A stretch of 64,000 nucleotides of DNA from Diplonema japonicum (Eukaryota; Euglenozoa; Diplonemea; Diplonemida; Diplonemidae). Positions 50,175 to 58,140 of this stretch are shown piece after piece. Under the pieces are notes generated by a model. The model was not told the origin of the DNA. It did no database searches and saw only the letters and a list, made by a program, of their open reading frames with translations. Position 1 is the stretch's first letter. Each line of letters begins with the position of its first letter. The position numbers and the translations under genes were made by a program. The DNA lies in the NCBI GenBank assembly GCA_964019335.1, contig OZ025662.1, positions 1 through 64,000 on the forward strand, written 5' to 3'.

Positions 50175-52064
50175 TTAGCAGTACAGGAACCGTATGTTCG
50201 CATATGAGATTGTGGACTCTGCCCTAGGGTAAACGTCGAAAGCAAGAACGTTGGCAACAGGAGTATCACGGAAAGCTTGTTCAGAGAGGAGCTTTTTAGA
50301 GCCAAGGAAAAGGGAGTAGCACTGCCGGGACCAGGAGAAGCCAATGGTGATGGTGTGCCACTCGTTGGGTGTCAGAGGGAAGGAAGCAGCCGTTGTGGGT
50401 ACGTACAGTGATCCCTGGTCAATCGAAATGCTAATAGACCGTAGCCTGCCTGCGTCCCTGCACGTAATGTACTCTGTGACAGTGGTGCTGCAGACCCTTA
50501 CATCGAATACTAGTTGGTTGGGCCTGATAGGCGACGGGAACATGTAATAAATCGGTCCCGACTCTCCGAACAGAGTTGTGTTGACGGTGTCCGCAGTCTC
50601 CACGTGATGGGGTGGGTTCAGAAAGACCACTTGCGCGGTATTACTGTCACCTTGCTCTTCGTCTTCGTCATCTCTAAGAACCTGTTGTAGGTAGGCCTCT
50701 TCTTTATCGGCAACAGCTTTCGCCGCTATCTCCAGCTCGGTCTTCTCGAGTTGCTCTTTGCATAGAGCAAGTGCTTCATCCTTCGCCTTTAATTCTACCT
50801 TCAGCTTCCCAAGTTCTGCTCTCCGCTTCATCTCCTCTTGTGCTTGGGTCCTTCTTATGTTAGCCAGAAAGCTTTCCTTGTCCTTCTCCGAACGGAGCTC
50901 TTCTTGTGTGACGTGCAAGGTTTTCTTCACTTCGATTAGTTCTGTCTCGAGCTTTCTGTAGTCCATGTGCAGGTCAGCTTTCGCCCTTGCAGCATCTTCT
51001 AACTGCAAATTCAGTCTGTTGACGGTTTCTCTAGCAGCTTCTAGTTCCTCGTTCAGCGCCTTAACTTCTACAGGTGCATCTGTGGACTGCACTGCATGCA
51101 GCGCTGTGTGCAACGGCTGTTCCTCTAGCAAGCGTAATTTCTCGGTAAGGCTGTGCATAGCGCTATCACGTGTTCGTAGAGTTTGCCGCAGCTTTGCGTT
51201 CTGCTCTGTGAACTCAATGTTTAGTTCAGTGAGACGTTCGACCTCATCATTCGTGGGGCTAGGCGAGCTCCTGCTTGTTTTGCTCTTGTTGGGCCACTTG
51301 CCCTTCTTTGTGGTTGGCGACGCAAACGACGACGTCAAGCCAAAGAAACTCCTGTTCTGCGACTCATCAAAGGCAACGAACTCGGCCCCTGCCACAGACG
51401 GTGTTTGTGGAGGTAATGTGAAGGAAAGGTCAGTGTCAGTAGTAGGGCTCGCTGACTCAGGCGCTTTGTTGGGCTTCACAGACAGTGCCTTTGCCTTCAC
51501 TTTCTCGATTATTCTGCTAACATTCCCGGAACTCCTTGCCCTTTGTGCTTGGCGAGACTCTTGCACATCGTGGGCATGCACTACAAGCATGTAAAGCCTT
51601 ATGTCCTTCCTGTCTTCAAGCAAATAGTCCTGCACCAGCGTGTTGAAGTCATCCTTCGACAGGTTCATGGTCTGCACCACAGCTCCGAGCATATCATCCA
51701 CCTCCGCGCCCGTCAAAGGGAGCGGGGTGTCCTTGATGCTAGTTAGGAAACTCTTCATGTCAGACTTCGAGACCTTCCCGTCCTTGTTTGTATCAACTAT
51801 GGAAAATATTTCGTTTGCAAACAACATTCTAAGTTTTTCGAGTTGTCTCTCACTGCTGCCCTGCTGGCAGGTTTCCCTTGCACGCCCTAAGATATATGCA
51901 AACTTATCCAGAGTTATCTCCTCTCCATCCCACCATTCTGTCAACTGTTCCTTCGTTACTTTTCGCCTTCCAGGCAACTTCTGCAGCAAGCCCCACATCT
52001 CCTCCCATCCCACCTCGCCCGTCCTTCGCTTTACCATCAAATAGCATTCTCGAAGGTCGCTCAT
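50175..52064 (-). CDS. EF-hand / coiled-coil protein with C-terminal LamG-lectin-like domain
   Basis: The protein has 629 aa. The N-terminal ~165 residues are helical, with one canonical EF-hand loop DTNKDGKVSKSD (about 89-100; ligands at 1, 3, 5, 9 and 12). A Ser-rich linker (about 180-270) leads to a long coiled coil (about 270-450; MHSLTEKLRLLEEQ, LNEELEAARETVNRLNLQLE). The C-terminal ~130 residues form a beta-sandwich-like region, with FDVRVCSTTVTEYITCR and the pattern PNEWHTITIGFSWSRQCYSL, which is typical of concanavalin-A/LamG folds. No signal peptide exists, so the lectin-like fold is probably intracellular. A calcium-responsive scaffold is the best guess, perhaps cytoskeletal. The family is not named with confidence. 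Confidence 0.8.
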   Translation of the reverse strand: MSDLRECYLMVKRRTGEVGWEEMWGLLQKLPGRRKVTKEQLTEWWDGEEITLDKFAYILGRARETCQQGSSERQLEKLRMLFANEIFSIVDTNKDGKVSKSDMKSFLTSIKDTPLPLTGAEVDDMLGAVVQTMNLSKDDFNTLVQDYLLEDRKDIRLYMLVVHAHDVQESRQAQRARSSGNVSRIIEKVKAKALSVKPNKAPESASPTTDTDLSFTLPPQTPSVAGAEFVAFDESQNRSFFGLTSSFASPTTKKGKWPNKSKTSRSSPSPTNDEVERLTELNIEFTEQNAKLRQTLRTRDSAMHSLTEKLRLLEEQPLHTALHAVQSTDAPVEVKALNEELEAARETVNRLNLQLEDAARAKADLHMDYRKLETELIEVKKTLHVTQEELRSEKDKESFLANIRRTQAQEEMKRRAELGKLKVELKAKDEALALCKEQLEKTELEIAAKAVADKEEAYLQQVLRDDEDEEQGDSNTAQVVFLNPPHHVETADTVNTTLFGESGPIYYMFPSPIRPNQLVFDVRVCSTTVTEYITCRDAGRLRSISISIDQGSLYVPTTAASFPLTPNEWHTITIGFSWSRQCYSLFLGSKKLLSEQAFRDTPVANVLAFDVYPRAESTISYANIRFLYC

Positions 52065-52142
52065 TGTCCACCTTGGTGCATAGCAATAGGGGAACGGGGA
52101 AAAAAAGCGTTACTAATGCAAGATGGTAAAGGCGTCGCCTTG

Positions 52143-52955
52143 TTACTGTTCTGTGAAGTAGCTGAAACGCAGAACTTCTTCAGCGGTGGGTCTGCGGGCG
52201 GGGTTGTATTTGAGTATCGCAGCAACAACATCAGTGGCCCGCTTAGAGCGGAGGTTCAAAGATGTCGCACGCTGTTCTGCATGGGACAATGGACCTATCT
52301 GAGCGGCAATGCGGCTCAGCATGTCGCTTGTTGTGGTCCCGGGGAACACGGGTTCTAAAGTTATTACCTCACACATGATGGTTGCAGCGGCCCATATATC
52401 TATGGGAAAGGAGTAGTCACATTGCTGCAAGAGGAGCTCTGGGGCGCGATACCACCTGGTGGAGATGTAGGTTGTGCTGAACGGCTCGGGGCTGTGTCGT
52501 GTCGCCATCCCAAAGTCAGCAATCTTGACCACGCTGCATGTTTGCCTTGTGTCACCCGACACGAGCAAGTTTTCCGGCTTTAGGTCCCTGTGGATGATCC
52601 CTTTGCTGTGGATGTACTTCAGACCGCTGAACACCTGCCACATCATATCGCGTGCCTTGCTGCCGCTCAGCAACCCTTTCTTCATGATGTGGAAAACGTC
52701 GCTGTCGCAGTGTTCGAACACCAGGTAGACGGACACGCCCTCACGCACCACTTCACGTAAGCGGATGACGTTCGGGTGTGAAAGCTCCTTGAGGGTAACT
52801 ACTTCAGGGTGGTTCAGCACTGCATTCCAGGTATCAATGGCACCCTTTAACTTTTTCACAGCCACTGTATCGCCCGTTTGTGTGTGCTGTGCTCTGTAGA
52901 CTACACCGTATGCACCGTTCCCAAGCTGCTCCTGCAGCGTGTAACTACGGGTCAT
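52143..52955 (-). CDS. Compact CMGC protein kinase (RCK/MAK/MOK-like, TTY loop)
   Basis: The protein is 270 aa from MTRSYTLQEQLGNGAYG, placed at the start of the kinase fold; upstream in-frame residues are not kinase-like. Key elements are the glycine loop GNGAYGVV, VAVKKL, a C-helix Glu in EVVTLKELSHPNV, HRDLKPENLL, DFGMATR, the activation segment STTYISTRWYRAPELLL and SFPIDIWAAATIM. The T-T-Y motif with STRWYRAPE places it near the RCK group (MAK, ICK, MOK), kinases tied to cilium length control in other organisms. The C-lobe is shorter than usual: the CMGC insert between MLSRIAAQIGPL and the NPARRPTAEEVL end is mostly missing. Catalytic residues are intact. Confidence 0.93.
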   Translation of the reverse strand: MTRSYTLQEQLGNGAYGVVYRAQHTQTGDTVAVKKLKGAIDTWNAVLNHPEVVTLKELSHPNVIRLREVVREGVSVYLVFEHCDSDVFHIMKKGLLSGSKARDMMWQVFSGLKYIHSKGIIHRDLKPENLLVSGDTRQTCSVVKIADFGMATRHSPEPFSTTYISTRWYRAPELLLQQCDYSFPIDIWAAATIMCEVITLEPVFPGTTTSDMLSRIAAQIGPLSHAEQRATSLNLRSKRATDVVAAILKYNPARRPTAEEVLRFSYFTEQ

Positions 52956-53306
52956 TTTATGCCCTGTGGGTGTTCTGCAACTCGTAGTGCCTTGCAGCTC
53001 AACCTTACGGCTGTAAAGCACGTTATGGTAACGGTTTCCGCTTAGAAGTTCTCCGCTTGTCTTCCTGCTTAACAGAAGGTGTCCTTAACGGCAACCTCCG
53101 GGTGGCCCTACGCGAGTTAACTCAGCAGATGGACGCTTGCATAGTTACAACGTGTATCCTGTGAACAGTCACGAGTGAAGGGACATTGCTACATTCGCAA
53201 TACTTACGCTTCCGCTACTTTGTGCTCTTGCTGCTTCAGCCACAGCCGGATATTAGAATTCTGTGTGAGTGGTTTGTTTAGCCCCTTTCTGTTCCCTTCT
53301 TTTTAT

Positions 53307-54626
53307 TCATACTTGATCAAGGCTTACAGGGTTTTTCATCTTGAGCTCCTCGAAAGGAGCAAGGTAAGTAGGGTACAGCTTGCGAGAGATGAAAGTGGCC
53401 AACAGGCTGCGTGTTTCACCAATAAGCTGCGAGGCACCAACGTGATCTTGAGGGCCAAGCTGGATGAACTGCATGGGGAAGCCGATGTCGAAGATATTGT
53501 TGCCGCTACTAATCTTATTGTTAAAAGCGATGGACGTGATCATGGCTGTCACCGTTGACACATGGTCTACGATGTACGAGAGGCCTGACTCCCGTCCGTG
53601 CTCGGAGTCCTGACGGGCGATGTCGCCCAATGCAAAGATGTGAGGATGGCCGTCAAGCTGGTTGAACTCATTCACCTGCACGAACCCACGGTCGTCAAGG
53701 TGAGAGCTGAAGTTTTTCTGCAGGCACTGCGTCAGAGGGTTGATCCCCCTGCAGTCCATTACGTAGTCCACCGGTTCCATTTGCTTCACGATGCGCTCGT
53801 CGATGACCTCCCCGTCCCTGTCTGCGTAGGTGTACTTCACAACAAACTTGTTCGTTTCTGGATCATAGTCCACATCTGTCACCTTTGCCATTGTTTTTAC
53901 GTCCACGCCTGCTTCTCTCAGTTTCTGCTCCACGTAGTGCGACGTCTTAGGGCGGTGAGCGGGGACAAGCGTCTGGTGCGAGTGTAGAAGGCTGATCTCC
54001 TTCTCTGGGTGTTCTCTTCGAAGGACCGCTGCGTTCTCAACGCCTGTCGCTCCGCCGCCGATGATGGTGATCTTCTCGCATTTGTCGATCAATCTGCTGT
54101 ACTTTGCCATTTCTGCCGCTCTCTCTGTTACTGTCATGGCCCTGCTCTCTCTCCATGGCACGTTGCTCCCCGACCCTGTGCAGATGAAGCAAAAGTCGAA
54201 GGCGATCTTTTTCCCGTTCTTCAGAACGACGTGGTGCTCTGCCACTTCTGCTACTTCGCCCACCACAAGCTTCGAGTTGTGCATGTACAGCCTGTGCGGT
54301 ACGAAGTACTTCCGGAACCAGTTCTTGTCTTCTTCTTGGAGATCATCGCTCTTCGGTTGGCCAAGCATGTACTCTTTGAGGATAGGCGTGAACTCGAAGT
54401 AGGATTTCTTGTCCACCAGTGTCAGATTCATTAAGTGGTCCATCGACATTACAAGCATGGAACCAGCACACCCCCCTCCGATCACCACACCACGCACCTT
54501 GTCAGTGCGCCGGAGGCTCTCTGCTTCGCACGATGCAAGGCTAGCCGCACCAAACCCCACCACACCTGCCCCTGCACCGATGAGCCATCGTCGCATATCC
54601 TTCTTAGTTGAGTGGTTTGAGTGCAT
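53307..54626 (-). CDS. FSP1/AIFM2- and NDH2-like FAD pyridine-nucleotide oxidoreductase
   Basis: The protein has 439 aa. The N-terminus has a Gly/Ala-rich hydrophobic stretch (WLIGAGAGVVGFGAASLA) that may be a targeting or anchor segment. Two Rossmann motifs follow: VVIGGGCAGSMLVM (FAD, about 46) and ITIIGGGATGVENAAVL (NAD(P)H, about 185). Further along are VDYVMDCRGINP and the FAD-binding PHIFALGDIARQ. This is the layout of FSP1/AIFM2, type II NADH dehydrogenases and the like, which pass electrons from NAD(P)H to ubiquinone. A catalytic Cys pair is absent, so it is not a disulfide reductase. The membrane partner and quinone cannot be identified by eye. Met1 and Met11 are both possible. Confidence 0.88.
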   Translation of the reverse strand: MHSNHSTKKDMRRWLIGAGAGVVGFGAASLASCEAESLRRTDKVRGVVIGGGCAGSMLVMSMDHLMNLTLVDKKSYFEFTPILKEYMLGQPKSDDLQEEDKNWFRKYFVPHRLYMHNSKLVVGEVAEVAEHHVVLKNGKKIAFDFCFICTGSGSNVPWRESRAMTVTERAAEMAKYSRLIDKCEKITIIGGGATGVENAAVLRREHPEKEISLLHSHQTLVPAHRPKTSHYVEQKLREAGVDVKTMAKVTDVDYDPETNKFVVKYTYADRDGEVIDERIVKQMEPVDYVMDCRGINPLTQCLQKNFSSHLDDRGFVQVNEFNQLDGHPHIFALGDIARQDSEHGRESGLSYIVDHVSTVTAMITSIAFNNKISSGNNIFDIGFPMQFIQLGPQDHVGASQLIGETRSLLATFISRKLYPTYLAPFEELKMKNPVSLDQV

Positions 54627-54788
54627 GAAATTAAAGGGGGGAGAAGAAGAAGAGAAACTGAAGACAGAGAACGGGGATAGAGGACCGAGAACTGGCTAGT
54701 AGAAGGCTACTCTTTATAAAAAAAGTGGAATGCACTGGCCAGTGAAGCAAAGCAGAAATATAGCACGAAAATCAAAGAAAAGGAAGAA

Positions 54789-55740
54789 CTGTAAAACAAA
54801 AAAATGCCGGACGGACAAACTCCCGGACGCGACAGAAACCCGGACGTTTGTCCGTCATTTTTTACACAGGGTCTGATAGGATAGGTACGGTACGTGGCAT
54901 CCTAAGAAGGAATATATTTTGTTGTATTTTTTTAGCCCGGCAAGGGGGAAAAGCTTCTGGGTGACAACAATTTTCCCTATGCCAAGGTCCCGACGCAGGC
55001 CCTTTTTAGAGCCAATTTCGGCTCAGCAGGTGTGCACTACGCACAGGGGATACTGCGCTCCAACCCGGCCCGAAAAGAGGACCTGGTCGAATACGGTGGG
55101 ACGATCTCTATTTCTACTGCCTGGGATAATAAAATGTGTAGCAGAAACAGCTACACCAGCCGCCGACCCACCACGGGAAAACTCGGGAACTAGGGACAAG
55201 GAAGTTGACCGACTTTTTGCCAACTTCTGAGTCATGAGAGGTGGGAGGACTAGGGCTGGGAAGAGGAAGAAGAGCAGCTCGAGGGTACAAATGCTGGATC
55301 CCCGGAGCCTGACATTGCAATTGACGTGGGCGCCTTCTCCATGGACACGAGCTCTGTCCCCCAGGCCTCTATCCCGAAGGAACCGAAGGAATCTTTCTAT
55401 CATCTGACACGGCTTCTGTGGATGCTCCCCAGCCGCACCCAGCAGCGTAAGGATGAGGCTGATTCCAGGAGGGCCTTAGGGGTGCAAGAGCGTAGCGTAG
55501 CAGTCCCCTACTCCCTTTTTTCTTTTTATTTAACCTTTCCCTGCCAACCCTGCTAACATTTCATCATGCCTTTCTTGTCCTATGCCGGATGTAACCGTGA
55601 TGTGACACTTTGAAGATACCGTGCCCCCCCTCTGTTCTCCCATTGGTTTCTGACGGAAAAGCCATAAAGAGAATTTTAATGCCGGACGGGAAAATGACAA
55701 ACTCCCGGACGTTTGTCCGTCCGGCATTTTTGTTTTACAG
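54789..55740. mobile_element. 952-bp element with 30-32 nt inverted ends, fold-back type
   Basis: The left end (54789-54820) begins CTGTAAAACAAAAAAATGCC and continues GGACGGACAAAC. The right end (55711-55740), read on the opposite strand, is identical apart from two fewer A. Each end is also a near-palindrome by itself: 54789-54869 folds through GTTTGTCCGTC, and about 55679-55740 folds through GACAAAC/GTTTGTC. So these are either two copies of one ~65-80 bp fold-back element in opposite orientation, or the ends of a single transposon. The interior shows no recognisable transposase, and I saw no target duplication. Confidence 0.7.
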
Positions 55741-56316
55741 TACTTTAGAGAATGCTTGTATGAGTTCGTCCGGATTAAAATGTCAACACCTTTTTGTTTT
55801 GATTATTTGAGCAAAAGGGCAGCATGCAAGCATAAGAATGGTGCATGTGCCTGTTGCCGTCCTTTCAATTGCGATTCTTGTTTTGCCATGAGGGTGGCAG
55901 GCTTTGCAAGCGTTTGGTCACGGGAAGCGGCAAACGGAAGTCCTGAAAAATGACAGCCAGTCTGCACACAAAGGGGTGCCGAACTACTTTTTTTATCTAG
56001 TATCTTGTTGACATTTCCCCCCAGGAGAACTCATATATTTTTTTTTATTTTTTTTTATTTTTTATTTCACTCTTCTGAAATTACTTCACGCTAAATCTCA
56101 TTACTTACCACAGTGAAATAATGGCCTGTTTTCCGTGAAGTAATAGGGGGTTTCCGGTAAATAATATGCCTCGGTAGGCCAATTTTTGCCTTGGTTCAAT
56201 TCCTAGTGGGGAACTTTTTCCTCTCAGTTTGTCAATTTCCCCCCAGGTTCAGCTCAATTGGCAGCAGTAAGAGCGAGTGACTCAAATGACGAAGAGTGAA
56301 ATAAAACAACTTACTT

Positions 56317-56401
56317 GCCGCCAAATGAGCCATTATTTAACACTCGTTACCGTTTTAGGTATTGGGAACTCGAGTTAAATAATGACTCATAATTTGTTGG
56401 C
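56317..56401. repeat. 85-bp imperfect palindrome
   Basis: The arm GCCGCCAAATGAGCCATTAT (running on to 56346) pairs with 56371-56401, whose reverse complement is GCCAACAAATTATGAGTCAT followed by TATTTAACTCG. There are a few mismatches and a ~24-nt loop. It is probably another small fold-back element; the AT-rich surroundings contain no gene. Confidence 0.55.
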
Positions 56402-56408
56402 AATAAAT

Positions 56409-56446
<38 letters not shown>

Positions 56447-56650
56447 GTACAATTGTATAATTCACCACATCCGAAAGAAGAGAATCTATCTGGTGGGGAA
56501 ACGCAAATCCCTGGAAAGGGAGTTGCTTTAGTAGGTTAGTAGTTTAGGAGCTCGTCCCTAAAAGGATCCATACAAAGGTTCTCTTTAGCTTCTCTTTTTT
56601 TCTTAGCCCGTCCATCCAGCCTCGAAGGGCACAAAAAAATGGAAAATTAA

Positions 56651-57955
56651 GTTTTGAATATCTACCGGATTTGTACTTATATTGTTATGTGAAAAGTCCC
56701 AAATTGGGCAAAAAATTCGAAAAAGGTACATAATATTTACAGAACACCATTAAAACAGAACATAAAAATCACAAAAATAAAAAAAATCCCAGAAAATATC
56801 CCTAAAAATAAAAAATCCCAAGACAAAAACAAAATACCCCCCAGCCGGGGAGGGGGGGTGGTATTACCGCAATTCTAGTTCACTATTGCCCAGTCCTGCA
56901 CGTAAAGCACACCACATAGTCGCAGGACGGGCAGACCCTCCCGCGGGTGCTCATGTCATGCTCACCAGAGCATTCCGTGCACTACCACACTGGCCTCTTT
57001 TCTAACCTGCTTGAGGGTTGCGCTGCAGTTGGGGCAGGGCACCCTCGTCACGTTGTTCGTTCGCTGGCTTGGGGTCACTTGGCTTGGTGCCGCTGCTTGG
57101 CTTGGGGCTGAGGCTTCTTGGTCAGGCATTTCTTCTTCTTCTTCTGCTTCTTCGTCAGAAGAAGGCGCATCAGAAATGGCCTCTATGTCGAGGTGCCCAG
57201 CCTGCTGAACATCTCAGTGATCTCAATGTCCGGGTCTTCGGGTGCTGGTTCCGGGTCGACCGACAGTCCCAATGGCTCCAATGGATCAATCTCCATCGGG
57301 TCAACTCCTGCATCTGCACCCAGCTTCTCGAACCAGCCCGACCTCGGAAGGCGGGGGCGGAGGGCCAGACGAGGGCGCAGGAACGTCCTCAGTGGGCGGG
57401 GTCACGGATGCAGACCCGGGTGGGAGATCGTTAAAAAGGTAAGCGAACCCTGCCCGGATTGTTAGCTTGCGGTAAGCCTCGACACCCCAGGCAAGAACAA
57501 AAGGACGCATAATCTTTGTCCTTTTGTCAACCTCTAGCATTGCTGATTTTGCAATCTGTGAAGGTGTTGGGGCAGCAGGGGAGGCCACGGGGTTGCGCGG
57601 CAACAAGACTAACGGGAACAAGCAGTAAGAAGGGCTTCTCTTCTGTGTCTTTTCCGCTCTTTCTTTATCTGGGCCTTCAGGGCGTCCGCGTACCTTGTTT
57701 TGAAAATGGAAACCAAAAAGTAGATCTTGTACACCACAAACGTGGCTTTGATTTTAGTGGGGCCTGTCCTGGGGGGGGGGGGGGGGGGGGGGGGTCAAGC
57801 CAAAAATAATAAAAATTGTTTTTTGTATTGTTCTGTAAAAAGTCCCAAGTTGGGTCCAAAATCCGAAAAAGGTACATAATTTATACAGTACACTAAATCC
57901 CCAGACCATTATTAAAACTGAACAATATAAATACAAATCCGGTATTCTAAATCAA
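56651..57955. mobile_element. Inverted-repeat-flanked block with internal repeated motif
   Basis: CCGGATTTGTACTTATATTG (from 56665) recurs inverted at 57921-57942 with one substitution. Just inside each end a ~45-60 nt motif (AAAAGTCCC, TTGGG, CGAAAAAGGTACATAAT) appears in direct orientation at about 56691-56745 and 57837-57893. A decayed zinc-finger gene lies between. This could be two diverged copies of one short palindromic element, or the ends of a degenerate ~1.3-kb transposon with its cargo. Confidence 0.55.
56883..57621 (-). pseudogene. Broken gene with Pro-rich body and C-terminal zinc-finger
   Basis: Coding-like sequence runs from MFPLVLLPRNP (57621) through VDKRTKIMRPFVLAWGVEAY and a Pro-rich stretch. 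It then shifts frame twice (near 57310-57330 and 57195), continuing as acidic sequence (VDPMEIDPLEPLG, SSDEEAEEEEMPDQ). The end is Cys-rich: CPNC, then after a possible 25-nt intron (56982-57006) CTEC, CPSC and CFTC, stopping at 56883. The paired CxxC motifs resemble the C-terminal cysteine-rich domain of PiggyBac-type transposases, and the gene sits between inverted repeats. That link is inference. At least one frame break has no splice-site explanation, so I call it a pseudogene. It is described as found and not reconstructed. Confidence 0.55.
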
Positions 57956-58017
57956 ATATAGCACCCACCCACAGGGCGCATACAAATAGGCCGGTTATAA
58001 AAAAAAAAAAAATTAAA

Positions 58018-58067
58018 GTATGTTTGCACTTTCCACGGACGGAAGTATGTTTGCACTTTCCACGTCA
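58018..58067 (+). repeat. Tandem 20-mer duplicated next to a gene 3' end
   Basis: AGTATGTTTGCACTTTCCAC occurs at 58018 and again from 58047, with a 9-nt spacer, about 75 nt downstream of the stop of the pseudokinase-phosphatase gene. It may be a microduplication or part of the 3' processing region. Confidence 0.75.
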
Positions 58068-58140
58068 CGTTGGAGACAGATTGTTCGAGTTGCCGGACTC
58101 AGCCCGTGTGCCTGTGTGATGTTTGTGAGGTGGCCGCTTA

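Larger units (their letters stand above)
54627..58140. other. 3.5-kb gene-free island of fold-back and inverted-repeat elements
   Basis: This interval separates the FSP1-like gene from the pseudokinase-phosphatase gene. It contains the elements at 54789-55740, 56317-56401 and 56651-57955 listed separately, a long T run (about 56410-56439), a G run (57771-57794) and a tandem 20-mer near 58018. No intact gene is supported. Confidence 0.7.
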
